Shown here in pieces: positions 34,822 through 43,706 of a DNA stretch of 64,000 bases. Source of the DNA: Halobaculum marinum (lineage in GTDB: Archaea > Halobacteriota > Halobacteria > Halobacteriales > Haloferacaceae); contig NZ_CP119989.1 of assembly GCF_029338555.1 (NCBI RefSeq), positions 1 through 64,000 of the forward strand. Reading direction: 5' to 3'. The position numbers were made by a program, and so were the translations under genes. Numbering within the stretch: position 1 is the stretch's first letter; every line of letters starts with the position of its first letter. Under the pieces are notes generated by a model. It saw only the letters and a program-made list of their open reading frames with translations. It was not told the DNA's origin and did no database searches.

Positions 34822-35849
34822 CCGGCGTCACCTCCCTCGCCGCGCTCGTGGTCGCGGTGCCGCTCCTCTTCGCCGGCGTCGCCGACGCCGGCGACCGCGC
34901 GCTCGGTGTCCTCCTCGACGACCTGTGGGGCGGCGTGCTCGACGTGCTCGCGGGCGCGACGGGCGTCGACGTGCTCGCGTTCCCGTTCATGCAGCGAGCG
35001 TACCTCGCGGCCGTCTGCGTCGCGGTGGTGGGCCCGCTCGTCGGGAGCTTCCTCGTCCATCGCGAGTTGGCGATGATCGGCGACACGCTCGCGCACGCCG
35101 CGTTCGCGGGCGTCGCCGCGGGCCTGTTCGTCAACAGCGTCTTCGCGACGAGCGTCCCGCCGCTGGCGACGGCGCTTGTCGTCGCCGCGCTGGCGGCGCT
35201 GGTCGTCCAGACGCTCGTTGACTACGCGGGCACCTCCCGCGACACGTCGCTGGCGATGGTGCTCACCGGATCGTTCGCCGTCGGGAGCGTCCTGATCACC
35301 GCGACCGACGGCGGCATCGCGGTCGGCATCAACGCCTACCTGTTCGGCTCGCTCGCGACCGTTTCGCGGGGCAACGCTGGCATCTTGCTCGCGATGACCG
35401 TCGTCGTCGGCCTCGCGGTTGGCGCGGCCTACCGCCCGCTCGTGTACGTCACCTTCGACGAGGTGGGCGCCCGCGCCGCCGGGATCGACGCCGGGTGGTA
35501 CACCCGCCTGCTGGCGGTGCTCACCGCGGTCGTGGTCGTCGGCGCCATGCAGATCATGGGCGTCATCCTCGTCGCCGCGATGTTGGTGGTCCCCGTCGCG
35601 ACCGCAGCCCCGGTCACGGGGTTCAAGCGGTCGATGGCCGCGAGCGTCGTCGCCGGCCTCGTCGCCACCGTCGGCGGCGTCACGCTGTCGTACTGGTTCG
35701 ACGTGGCCGCGGGCGGCACCGTCGTCCTCGTCGCGCTCGCGACGTACGTCGCCGTCACGGGCACCGTGCGGGGCCGCCGGCGGATCGCCGTCCGCCGGGA
35801 TTCGGAAGCGACGGGCGTCGCTGCAGACGGCGGCGACAACGGGACCTGA
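34818..35849 (+). CDS. znuB: zinc/manganese ABC transporter permease
   Basis: This 343-residue ABC-3 family permease has eight or nine helices, with the family block REIAM-like HRELAMIGDTLAHAAFAGVA after the first helices. FDEVGARAAGIDAGWYTRLL and VGAMQIMGVILVAAMLVVPVA follow, the conserved permease core. A short cytosolic tail ends DGGDNGT. It completes the zinc uptake system. Confidence 0.92.
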   Translation: MTGVTSLAALVVAVPLLFAGVADAGDRALGVLLDDLWGGVLDVLAGATGVDVLAFPFMQRAYLAAVCVAVVGPLVGSFLVHRELAMIGDTLAHAAFAGVAAGLFVNSVFATSVPPLATALVVAALAALVVQTLVDYAGTSRDTSLAMVLTGSFAVGSVLITATDGGIAVGINAYLFGSLATVSRGNAGILLAMTVVVGLAVGAAYRPLVYVTFDEVGARAAGIDAGWYTRLLAVLTAVVVVGAMQIMGVILVAAMLVVPVATAAPVTGFKRSMAASVVAGLVATVGGVTLSYWFDVAAGGTVVLVALATYVAVTGTVRGRRRIAVRRDSEATGVAADGGDNGT

Positions 35850-35897
35850 CTGCGTCCGAGCCACCGGCTTCTTGTGGAAACGCCGGCTGGTGCCGAT

Positions 35898-36596
35898 ATG
35901 GACACCCGCTCGCGAGTCCGCCTCGCGATCGCCCTCCTCCTCGTCGCCGCGCCGCTGTGGGGACCGGCGCTCGACGTGACCGGCAGCGACTACGTGTACC
36001 GCACCGCCGAGGTCGAGGTCGACGGCGGCGAGATCGCTGTCGACGCACCCGGCTTCTGGGCGGGACCGACCGACCAGATCGCGTGTCTCTCCGCGCTCGC
36101 GACCGCCGACCAGGACCCCGGCTGTTACCTCCAGTCGCGCCTCCGCGACGGCGACGTCAGCGTTGACTACCCGGGGATCGAGGCGTTCAACGGCGACCCC
36201 ACCACGCCGCGACCGCGGTACGTCGTCTTCGGCACCGCCGGCCCCGTCTACGAGCGGACCCTGACATACGACCACGCCAACGGATCGTTCGTGTACGGGC
36301 TCGACCGCGTCGACCCCGAGACCGCCCTCGGCGACGTGGCGTTGGACCCGGAACGCGCACCATCCGCCGTCGGCGAGGCGCTCGACACCGGCGAGGCACG
36401 CCGGAACGAACCGCTCGACCGGGTTGACAGCGGGCGCATCTACAGTCACGAGGGCGAGTACGTGCTCGTATACGAGGACCGGGTGAGCGGACCGTTGACC
36501 GCACAGCCGGTCACCGAGCGCGTGTTCGAAGTGGCCGCGGTGCTGCTCGGCGCACTCCTGCTGTTCCGCGTCGGGCGCGACACCGCCGCGGCGTAG
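35898..36596 (+). CDS. hypothetical exported protein anchored by two helices
   Basis: This 232-residue protein has an N-terminal signal-like helix (VRLAIALLLVAAPLWGPAL). An exported domain with two cysteines (ACLSALATAD and GCYLQSRL) follows, then a C-terminal helix (VFEVAAVLLGALLLFRVGR). I do not recognise the family. The ATG at 35898 is preferred to an upstream one because it begins the signal. It follows the zinc operon by 48 bases but may have its own promoter. Confidence 0.65.
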   Translation: MDTRSRVRLAIALLLVAAPLWGPALDVTGSDYVYRTAEVEVDGGEIAVDAPGFWAGPTDQIACLSALATADQDPGCYLQSRLRDGDVSVDYPGIEAFNGDPTTPRPRYVVFGTAGPVYERTLTYDHANGSFVYGLDRVDPETALGDVALDPERAPSAVGEALDTGEARRNEPLDRVDSGRIYSHEGEYVLVYEDRVSGPLTAQPVTERVFEVAAVLLGALLLFRVGRDTAAA

Positions 36597-36676
36597 CGCT
36601 CCCGGAACCCGGCCGCACCGACCGCCTCCACAACTCTTACGCGCCGACGCCACACCCGGACGGTAGAGACCCCTCC

Positions 36677-38139
36677 ATGGCGAACACCGACGCGCGCGTC
36701 GACATGACCGAGGGTGCGGTGACGCCACGGCTGTTCAGCCTCGCGTGGCCGCTCGTGCTCGGCAACCTCCTGCAGACCCTCTACAACCTCGCGGACGTGT
36801 TCTGGGTCGGCCGCGTCAGCCCCGAGGCCGTCGCCGCCGTCTCGCTGATGTTCCCCCTCTCGTGGATGTTCGTCTCCACGGCGATGGGGCTGACCGCCGC
36901 GACCATCGCGCTCGTCTCCCAGCACGTCGGCGCCGGCGACGACCGCGCCGCCGACAAGGTGGTCGCGCAGACGACGCTGCTGGCCATCGCCGTGTCGGTG
37001 ACGCTCGGGACCGCCGGCTTCCTCGCACGCCGGCCCCTGCTGAACTGGATCGGCGCGGAGGGCCTCGTGTTCACCGAGGCGCTCGCGTACATCGAGGTCA
37101 TCTTCCTCACCCTCCCGCTCACGTTCCTGTTCTTCGCCTTTCGCGCCTCCCTGCAGGGTGCCGGCGACACACGCACCGCGATGTGGATCGTCGCCGTCTC
37201 CGCCGGCGTCAACATCGTCATCGACCCCGTGTTCATCCTCGGCTTCGGTCCAGTCCCGGCGATGGGCACCCGCGGGGCCGCGCTCGCGACGTTCGTCGCC
37301 CGTGCGATCGCCGCCGCCGTCGGCGTGTACGTCCTGCTGAAGGGCGATTGGGGCATCCAACTCCACCCGCGCGATCTGAAACCGGACCCGACGGTGCTCC
37401 GGCGACTCGTCGACATCGGCTACCCCGGCACGCTCGACGGCTGGGCGCGCTCGTTCGCCGCGGTCGCGATGGCGGCGCTGGTCGCACGCTTCGGCCCCGC
37501 CGCGACCGCGGCGTACGGCGTCGGCGTCCGCCTCATGTCCGTCTCGTGGACCGTCGCCGGCGCGGTCGGGCAGGCGACCGCCACGGGCGTCGGGCAGAAC
37601 CTCGGCGCCGGCACGCCCGACCGCGCGGGCCGCGTGGCGTGGACGGCCACGGGTGGGACGATGGCGGTGCTGTTGGCGGTGGGTGGGCTCGTCTGGGTCT
37701 TCCCGGCGGTCGCCATCCGCGTGTTCGTCGCCGACGCCGCCGTCGTCACGGAGGGCGTCTCGTTCCTCCGGATCACGGCGCTCGCGTGGGCGGCGTTCGG
37801 CGGCCTGATGGTGTTGCAGGGGCCTTCCGGGGCGCCGGCGACACCCGCACCGCGATGGGGCTGTCGCTGCTGTCGCGGTGGGGCCTGCGCATCCCGGCGG
37901 CGCTGGTGCTGGCCTACTCGTTCACCGTCGTCGTCCCCGGCATCGGCCCGGTGTCGGGGCTCGGCCTCGGGCCCGACGGCCTGTGGTGGGCGTGGACGTT
38001 CGGCGCCGTCGGCTCGCTCGTCGTCGGCGCGCTGTGGTTCCTGCGAGGGACGTGGACCGAGGGTGTGGTCGAGCGAGAAAACGAGGAGACGGTGGCCGAC
38101 GACGGCGCGGACAGCGCCCCCGCGGTCGACGACGACTGA
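36677..38139 (+). pseudogene. MATE family efflux transporter, frameshifted as given
   Basis: The N-terminal two thirds are a clean MATE protein: FSLAWPLVLGNLLQTLYNLADVFWVGRVSPEAV, RASLQGAGDTRTAMW, and helices to GGLMVLQG. At the gggg run 37819-37822 one base is missing. The neighbouring frame then gives AFRGAGDTRTAMGLSLLS (the second internal repeat of the same motif), PAALVLAYSF and the stop at 38139. The restored length is about 487 residues with 12 helices. These proteins export organic cations with Na+ or H+ in exchange. Sequencing error is likely because every other feature is intact. Confidence 0.8.
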
Positions 38140-38172
38140 GCAGGCAGAAAAGAATCCAGAGCGTTCGGTCGG

Positions 38173-39690
38173 TTACTCGTCGAGTCGTTCGCGCAGCATC
38201 GCGTTCACGTCGTCCGGCGCCGCAGAGCCGCCCGTCTTCTGCATCACCTGGCCGACGAGGAAGTTGATCGCGCCGCCCTCGCCGCTGTGGTAGTCGTCGA
38301 CTGCGTCGGGGTTCTCGTCGATGGCCTCAGCGACCGCGGTGGCGACCTCGTCGTCGTCCGCGGTGCCCAGGCCCTCGCGCTCGACGACCTCGTCGGGGCC
38401 GAGCCCCTCGTCGAGCATCGTGCGGAGGACGACCTCCTCGGCGTTCTTCGTCGTCACCTCGTCGGTGGCGACGAGTTCGACGAGGCGGGTGAACTCGTCG
38501 AGGCGGTGAGTCACGTCCTCGATGGCCATGTCACGGTAGTTCAGTTCGCCCAGGAGCGTGTCGGCGACCCACGCCGCCGCCAGGTCCGGGTCGAACTGTT
38601 CGGCCACGTCTTCGTAGAAGTCGGCGACCGCCTTGCGGGAGGTGAGCTTCGAGGCGGCCTCGTCGTCGAGGCCGTACTCTTCGCTGAAGCGCTCGCGGCG
38701 TGCGTCCGGCAGTTCCGGGATGGCGATGCGCTGTTTCCAGTCGGACACCTGCAGCGCCGGCAGGTCGGCCTCGCCGAAGTAGCGGTAGTCCTTCTCCTCC
38801 TCCTTCGAGCGCATCGAGACGGTGTTGCCGTGCGTCTCGTTGAAGTGGCGCGTCTCCTGTTCGACGGCCTTCCCGCGGCGCAGGAGGTTCTCCTGCCGGT
38901 TGCGCTCGTAGCCCAGCGCCTTCTCGGCGCCCTTGTGGCTGGAGATGTTCTTCACCTCCGTGCGGTTCGCAGACTCCAGCACCTCGTCGGCGATGGAGCC
39001 GTCGTCGGCGACCTCGCTGGCTTCGACCATCGAGAGGTTCGCGTCGATACGCAGCGAGCCGTCGCGGCTCGCGTCGAACACGCCGAGGTACTCCAGCACC
39101 TCCTCCAGTTTCTCGAGGAAGGCGCGGACCTCCTTCGGGTGGCGGAAGTCGGGTTCGGTGACGACCTCCATCAGCGGCGTGCCGGCGCGGTTGTAGTCGA
39201 CCAGCGAGTAGTCCGCGCGGTCGACGGACGTGGTGCGCACGTCCAGATCCGCGGGGCCGTCGCGGACGTGGCGCAGGCTCCCGGGGTCCTCCTCCAGGTG
39301 AGCGCGGCGGACGTTCACCGTCCGACGGGTGCCCTCGTGGGAGAACTCCAGTTCGCCGTCGGCACACAGCGGCGCGTCGTACTGGGTGATCTGGAAGTTC
39401 TTGGGGAGGTCGGGGTAGTAGTAGTTCTTCCGGTGGAACCGGGTCTCCTCGGGGATGTCGGCGTCGAGCGCCTTCCCCACCTTCACGGCGGCCTCGACGG
39501 CCGCCTCGTTCAACACCGGGAGGGCCCCGGGGAGCCCGAGGCAGGTGGGACAGACGCGCGTGTTGGGCTCCTCGTCTTCGGCGGGGTCGGTCGAACACCC
39601 GCAGAAGATCTTGGTGTCCGTCTCGAGCTGGACGTGGACCTCCAGCCCGATGACGGGCACCAACTCGGCCCGCTCGGCTGCTCGTGCCAT
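38173..39690 (-). CDS. gatB: Asp-tRNA(Asn)/Glu-tRNA(Gln) amidotransferase subunit GatB
   Basis: This 505-residue protein opens VPVIGLEVHVQLETDTKIFCGC and has CPTCLGLPGALPVLNE, KNYYYPDLPKNFQITQYD, and the DYNRAGTPLMEVVTEPD and SMRSKEEEKDYRYF blocks. A C-terminal tail domain contacts tRNA. It is the kinase subunit of the GatCAB amidotransferase, which corrects Asp-tRNA-Asn and Glu-tRNA-Gln. The zinc cysteines are present. GatA and GatC are not in the window. Confidence 0.96.
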   Translation of the reverse strand: MARAAERAELVPVIGLEVHVQLETDTKIFCGCSTDPAEDEEPNTRVCPTCLGLPGALPVLNEAAVEAAVKVGKALDADIPEETRFHRKNYYYPDLPKNFQITQYDAPLCADGELEFSHEGTRRTVNVRRAHLEEDPGSLRHVRDGPADLDVRTTSVDRADYSLVDYNRAGTPLMEVVTEPDFRHPKEVRAFLEKLEEVLEYLGVFDASRDGSLRIDANLSMVEASEVADDGSIADEVLESANRTEVKNISSHKGAEKALGYERNRQENLLRRGKAVEQETRHFNETHGNTVSMRSKEEEKDYRYFGEADLPALQVSDWKQRIAIPELPDARRERFSEEYGLDDEAASKLTSRKAVADFYEDVAEQFDPDLAAAWVADTLLGELNYRDMAIEDVTHRLDEFTRLVELVATDEVTTKNAEEVVLRTMLDEGLGPDEVVEREGLGTADDDEVATAVAEAIDENPDAVDDYHSGEGGAINFLVGQVMQKTGGSAAPDDVNAMLRERLDE

Positions 39691-39762
39691 CGTTGAAGCG
39701 GGCTTTGCGACCGGACAGGTAAAGCCTGACGGGACGCCGATCCGTCGATTCGGTGTCCGTCG

Positions 39763-40125
39763 TCAGTCGTCGCGCTCGAACTGCGTCAAGAACACGCCCA
39801 GCGCGACGAGGAGCGCGAACGCCTCGACGGCGTCGCGGACGAGGGTCGTGAGATCGGCCCACGCCCGCCCGAACACGTCCCCGGGGACGGCGTAGAACAG
39901 GTCGGTGAACAGGTCGAACGCCGCGTACACCACTCCCGCGGTGACGAGGCCGAGCGCGTACACACCCATCGCGAGCACGGCGTATCGGACGATCCGTGCG
40001 ATCGGGAGCGGATCGTCGGGGAGGAGTCGGTCGACTGCCGATCGGACACGGATGGCGACCGGGACGAGCGGGCCGGGGACGACTCTGACGAGCGAACGAT
40101 CGGAGGGCATCGAGACAGAGGTCAT
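39763..40125 (-). CDS. hypothetical membrane protein with two helices
   Basis: This 120-residue protein has two hydrophobic segments, IVRYAVLAMGVYALGLVTAG and AVEAFALLVALGVFLTQF, with VYAAFDLFTDLFYAVPGDV between them. The end is QFERDD. The ATG at 40123-40125 is chosen; others lie three codons upstream and five codons downstream. It has no known family that I can name. Confidence 0.55.
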   Translation of the reverse strand: MTSVSMPSDRSLVRVVPGPLVPVAIRVRSAVDRLLPDDPLPIARIVRYAVLAMGVYALGLVTAGVVYAAFDLFTDLFYAVPGDVFGRAWADLTTLVRDAVEAFALLVALGVFLTQFERDD

Positions 40126-40173
40126 CGCAGGCACGGTAAGCCCCTTGTGGTCACCGGGAACCAGCGGAGGGCA

Positions 40174-40404
40174 CTACCGCGCGTACAACTTCGCGCCGAG
40201 CAATCCCGTCAACTGCGACCGGTCGGCGGGCGACACCGCGACGTACGGGTGCTCGACCGGGCCGAACACGTCGACGACGCGCCCGACCGTCGACAGCGAC
40301 TCGTCGACGACCTCGCTGCCGACGCGGGCCGGTTCGGTCCCCTCGGGGACGCGCACGACGGCCAGTCCCTGTGCGGTGCGGACGACGTCGCCGACGCGCT
40401 TCAC
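40174..40404 (-). CDS. gar1: H/ACA ribonucleoprotein subunit Gar1
   Basis: This 76-residue beta-barrel protein has KRVGDVVRTAQGLAVVRV, SEVVDESLSTVGRVVDVFGP, and VEHPYVAVSPADR, the Gar1 pattern that contacts the Cbf5 thumb loop in RNA-guided pseudouridylation. The start is a GTG (40402-40404), 9 bases after the SRP19 stop, which implies co-transcription. Confidence 0.9.
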   Translation of the reverse strand: MKRVGDVVRTAQGLAVVRVPEGTEPARVGSEVVDESLSTVGRVVDVFGPVEHPYVAVSPADRSQLTGLLGAKLYAR

Positions 40405-40413
40405 GGCGCCACC

Positions 40414-40695
40414 TCAGTCCCCGCGGATGACGCCGAGGTAGGCGCCGACCGCCTGCACGAGGTCGTTCTTCGCGGTCTCGTCGGTCCCCGTCACGACGAC
40501 GCTGCCGCGGGGCTCGTACTCCCGACTGTACGTCTTGTCGCGTTCGATCTTCGCGTCGTAGCCGACCTGCTGGACGGCCTTCGCGATCTCGTCGACCGTC
40601 GGCTCCGACACCGCGAGGTCTTCGGGGACGCGTCGCCCCTCGGCGCGGGTGTACGCCGCGTCGAAGTAGGCGGGGTAGAGGACGTTCTCGACCAT
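40414..40695 (-). CDS. srp19: signal recognition particle protein SRP19
   Basis: This 93-residue protein starts [20 protein letters not shown] and has [22 protein letters not shown] and [14 protein letters not shown], the RNA-binding parts of SRP19. It clamps the tips of helices 6 and 8 of 7S RNA so that SRP54 can bind. It precedes gar1 on the same strand. The start is the ATG at 40693-40695. Confidence 0.93.
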   Translation of the reverse strand: MVENVLYPAYFDAAYTRAEGRRVPEDLAVSEPTVDEIAKAVQQVGYDAKIERDKTYSREYEPRGSVVVTGTDETAKNDLVQAVGAYLGVIRGD

Positions 40696-40772
40696 ACGGC
40701 GAACGCCGGCGCCCGCGCGGAAAAAGGGTGCTATCGTCGGGCGACCGCGACGACGCCAGCCGGACCGCGGTC

Positions 40773-41213
40773 TTATCGCCCGCGCTCGGACTCGCGCTCG
40801 CGCCGGCGGCGGTCCTCCACGTCCTCCAGCGACTCCGTCTCCAACAGGCGGTCGAGTTTGCGCTCGAACTGCTCGTCGGTCAACTCGCCGCGCGCGTAGC
40901 GCTCGCGGAGGGTGTCGAGGGCGTCGCGCGTGTCGGGGTCCGTCGGGGGTTCCGCGAGGTGGTCGTCCGCGTCCTCGTTCGATCCGCTGAGGCCGTCGAG
41001 CCCGTTCACCTCCTCGTCCCACCACTCCTCGATGTCGTCTTCGTCGCCGAACAGCATCGCCGTCAGCGGGACGACCACGACGTAGCCGAACAGCAGCGCC
41101 GCCAGCCACCAGTCTTGCCCGGAGAACAGCGCCGCCAGCCAGATCCCCGTGACGAGGGTGCTGACGACGGCCGTCGCGTTCTCGCGGAGGCGGTCGGCGG
41201 CGCGCTCGTTCAT
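40773..41213 (-). CDS. SHOCT domain two-helix membrane protein
   Basis: This 146-residue protein has two hydrophobic segments, [17 protein letters not shown] and [20 protein letters not shown]. An acidic linker and a SHOCT motif near residues 112-135 ([22 protein letters not shown]) follow, with an Arg-rich end. It has the same architecture as many haloarchaeal SHOCT proteins, whose role is unknown. The ATG at 41211-41213 marks the start of the amphipathic N-terminus. Confidence 0.75.
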   Translation of the reverse strand: MNERAADRLRENATAVVSTLVTGIWLAALFSGQDWWLAALLFGYVVVVPLTAMLFGDEDDIEEWWDEEVNGLDGLSGSNEDADDHLAEPPTDPDTRDALDTLRERYARGELTDEQFERKLDRLLETESLEDVEDRRRRERESERGR

Positions 41214-41271
41214 GTGGGTTCGGTCCCCGTGGCGGGAGATAAAACCGAGGGAGGCGTCGATCGTCTGTCGA

Positions 41272-42507
41272 TTACTGCTCGCGGCGCGCCAGCAGCGCCG
41301 AGGCGAGCACCGCCAGCACCGCCAGCACGACGCCGAAGCCGGGACCGGACGTCTCGGTCGCCGGCGTTTCGTCGACGACGCTCGGCGACGTGGTGTCGGT
41401 GATCGGTTGACTCTCCGTGGCCGTCGGCGTCCCGGTCCCCATCGCCGCCACCGCCTCCGCGCGCGTCTCGAACTCGACGGTCGCGGTCGCGTCGGGGTGG
41501 AACCCACGCGTCAGCGTCCGTACGCTCATGACGACCGAGCGCGGCGCGGGCTGGTTCAGCCAGTTGCGGTTCACCCGCACGGTGTTGTTGTTCTGCACCG
41601 CGGGCGTGCTCGCGTACGGCTCCTGCCCAACGAGGTACGAGGAGAAGTCAGTGACGACGAGGTAGTCGGGCGCCAGTTCCAGCACGACCTCGTCGTTGAT
41701 CTGCGGGTAGCCGGTGAGGTCGCGCTCGGCGGCGACGTTCGTGCCGCCGGCGGCCTCGATCATCGCGGAGATGAACGTCCCCGACCCGGCGACGTAGCCG
41801 CCGCCGAGCGGGTACAGCGCGCGGACGTCCTCGGCGTCGGCGGTCGCCTCGCCCGCCGTCTCGACGTTCGCGGTCATCCACGCGTTCGCCTCGGCGGCGC
41901 CCTCGCAGTTGCCGGTCAGGCGACCGGTGCGCGTCGTCTTGGCCGCCACGTCGTCGACGGTCGTCGACTCGCGGAAGTGGTACACCGTCAGTCCCGCGTC
42001 ACGGAGCGACTGGATCGTCTCCGCCGAACTCGCGTTCGGCGCGAGCACGAGGTCGGGGTTCGTGCCGACGACCTTCTCGACGCTGACGCCGAAGCCAGAC
42101 GCAGAGACGTTCGTCCGCGAGTCGGCGCCGTCGAGGTACAGCGCGAACTGACTCAGGCCGACGACCTGCGCTTTCCCGCCGATCTCCCACATCGTCTGGG
42201 CCGCGCTGGGGTTCAGCGTCGTCACGCGGTCGGGTCGCTCGTCGAGCGTGACTTCGGTTCCGGTGGCGTCCGTGAAGGTCACCGGGAACTCGCAGGCCGC
42301 CGTCTGCGCGCTCGCGGCGCCCGTGGCGCTCGCTGGGTCCGTCGCCGGACCGGTCGGCCCCAGCGCGCTCGGCGTGCCTCCGTCGGTCGATACCGTTGAT
42401 GCCGTCGCTGGCGCCGTCGTCGCCGCCGCGGCCCCGACCGCGGGGACCGCCGCAGCGACGAGCAGCAGCGCCGCGACCACGAGTGTCCGTGTCCGTCGTC
42501 GTCTCAC
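41272..42507 (-). CDS. btuF: PGF-CTERM-anchored corrinoid ABC transporter substrate-binding protein
   Basis: This 411-residue exported protein has an N-terminal signal after RRRRTRT (LVVAALLLVAAAVPAVGA). A Ser/Thr/Ala-rich spacer follows, then a BtuF/FepB-type binding domain (VTLDERPDRVTTLNPSAAQTMW and ETIQSLRDAGLTVYHFRES). A Thr/Pro stalk leads to a PGF-CTERM tail (GPGFGVVLAVLAVL plus a basic end), the sorting signal cut and lipid-modified by archaeosortase A (gene at 61.9 kb). The start is the GTG at 42505-42507. It is divergent from btuC with 59 bases between, in a cluster that fits corrinoid uptake. Confidence 0.85.
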   Translation of the reverse strand: MRRRRTRTLVVAALLLVAAAVPAVGAAAATTAPATASTVSTDGGTPSALGPTGPATDPASATGAASAQTAACEFPVTFTDATGTEVTLDERPDRVTTLNPSAAQTMWEIGGKAQVVGLSQFALYLDGADSRTNVSASGFGVSVEKVVGTNPDLVLAPNASSAETIQSLRDAGLTVYHFRESTTVDDVAAKTTRTGRLTGNCEGAAEANAWMTANVETAGEATADAEDVRALYPLGGGYVAGSGTFISAMIEAAGGTNVAAERDLTGYPQINDEVVLELAPDYLVVTDFSSYLVGQEPYASTPAVQNNNTVRVNRNWLNQPAPRSVVMSVRTLTRGFHPDATATVEFETRAEAVAAMGTGTPTATESQPITDTTSPSVVDETPATETSGPGFGVVLAVLAVLASALLARREQ

Positions 42508-42524
42508 GTCACCAGGCAACCGGA

Positions 42525-42566
42525 CAAGACAATAAATATTTACCTAATGCAAACAGCCTTGAGTTC
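42525..42566. promoter_or_regulatory. shared divergent promoter of btuF and the cobalamin operon
   Basis: The 59-base gap between btuF (minus, start 42507) and btuC (plus, start 42567) has a central AT block aataaatatttac (42531-42543) containing the palindrome aaatattt (42534-42541). It lies about 25 bases before each start, so one symmetric TATA element may serve both directions. The rest of the region is too short for a leader RNA or riboswitch. Confidence 0.55.
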
Positions 42567-43706
42567 GTGACACGCATCTGGCGTCGAACCGCCGGCTACT
42601 CGGTCGCCCTCCTCGCGCTGTTGTGCGGGGTCGTCACCGTGAGCGCCGGCGTCGGGCCGGTCGCGGTGCCCGCGCGGTCGGTGGTGGCCGTCGTCGCCAA
42701 CGCCGTCGTCGTCCCCGCGGGCATCGACTGGGCCGCCGGCACGGCCACAGGGAGCCCGGCGACCGCGGGGTTCCCGCTACAGGTGCAGTTCGTCCACCCG
42801 TTCGCGTTCCCGGTGTCGCAGACCCACGAGGCCATCGTCATGCGCGTGCGCCTGCCGCGGATCCTGCTGGCGGCGTTCGTGGGCGTGGGCCTCGCGGCCG
42901 CCGGCACCGTGATGCAGGGGTTCTTCCGCAACCCGATGGCCGACCCGGGCGTCATCGGCGTCTCCTCGGGCGCGGCCGTCGGCGCCGTCTCGTGGATCGT
43001 CGCGCCCTCCGCGCTGCTGGCGTTGCTCGGACCGCTCCGCCCGCTCCTCGCCGGCGGCGCCGGCCTCCAGATCGCCGCCTTCTGCGGCGCGCTCGTCGCC
43101 GGCTTCGGCGTCTACCTGATCGCCAGCCGCGACGGTCGGACCCCGACGGCGACGCTGTTGCTGGCGGGCGTGGCCGTTCAGACGTTCCTCGGCGCCGTCG
43201 TCTCGTACCTGTTGCTCCACTCGGGGGAGTCGATCCGCCGGGTGACGTACTGGCTGATGGGCCACCTCAGCGGCGCAAGTTGGAGCGAGGTGAGCGTCGT
43301 CGCCGTCCTCGTGCCCGCGCTGACGCTCGTCCTGCTGGCGTACGCCCGCGACCTGAACGTGCTCCTGTTGGGGGAGACGGACGCGCGCGCCCTCGGCGTC
43401 GAGGCCGAACGCAGCAAGCGCGCGCTGCTCGCGGTGTCGTCGGTGCTCACCGGCGTCGCCGTCGCCGTCTCGGGAGTCATCGGCTTCGTCGGCCTCATCG
43501 TCCCCCACGCGGTCCGCCTGCTCGTGGGGCCCGACCACCGGATCCTCCTGCCGACGAGCGCGCTCGCGGGCGGGAGCTTCCTCGTCGTCGCCGACACGGT
43601 CGCCCGCGCCGGCGTCGCCGAACTCCCAGTCGGCATCGTCACCGCCGCCGCCGGCGCGCCGTTCTTCCTGTACCTGCTGCGCACCCGGGAGGTGTACGAC
43701 CTGTGA
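42567..43706 (+). CDS. btuC: corrinoid (vitamin B12) ABC transporter permease BtuC
   Basis: This 379-residue FecCD-family permease has about ten helices. It carries the blocks VRLPRILLAAFVGVGLAAAGTVMQGFFRNPMADPGVIGVSSGAAVGA, SGVIGFVGLIVPHAVRLLVG and LPVGIVTAAAGAPFFLYLLR, all diagnostic of FecCD proteins. The start is the GTG at 42567, 25 bases after the AT block. Specificity for corrinoids is inferred from the cluster; siderophore permeases look alike. Confidence 0.88.
   Translation: MTRIWRRTAGYSVALLALLCGVVTVSAGVGPVAVPARSVVAVVANAVVVPAGIDWAAGTATGSPATAGFPLQVQFVHPFAFPVSQTHEAIVMRVRLPRILLAAFVGVGLAAAGTVMQGFFRNPMADPGVIGVSSGAAVGAVSWIVAPSALLALLGPLRPLLAGGAGLQIAAFCGALVAGFGVYLIASRDGRTPTATLLLAGVAVQTFLGAVVSYLLLHSGESIRRVTYWLMGHLSGASWSEVSVVAVLVPALTLVLLAYARDLNVLLLGETDARALGVEAERSKRALLAVSSVLTGVAVAVSGVIGFVGLIVPHAVRLLVGPDHRILLPTSALAGGSFLVVADTVARAGVAELPVGIVTAAAGAPFFLYLLRTREVYDL

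Noticed and set aside
39905-40441. Plus-strand open frames antisense to gar1 and the two-helix protein
   Set aside because: They have Ser/Thr/Arg-rich content and match no family, while the minus-strand Gar1 and SRP19 readings are clear.
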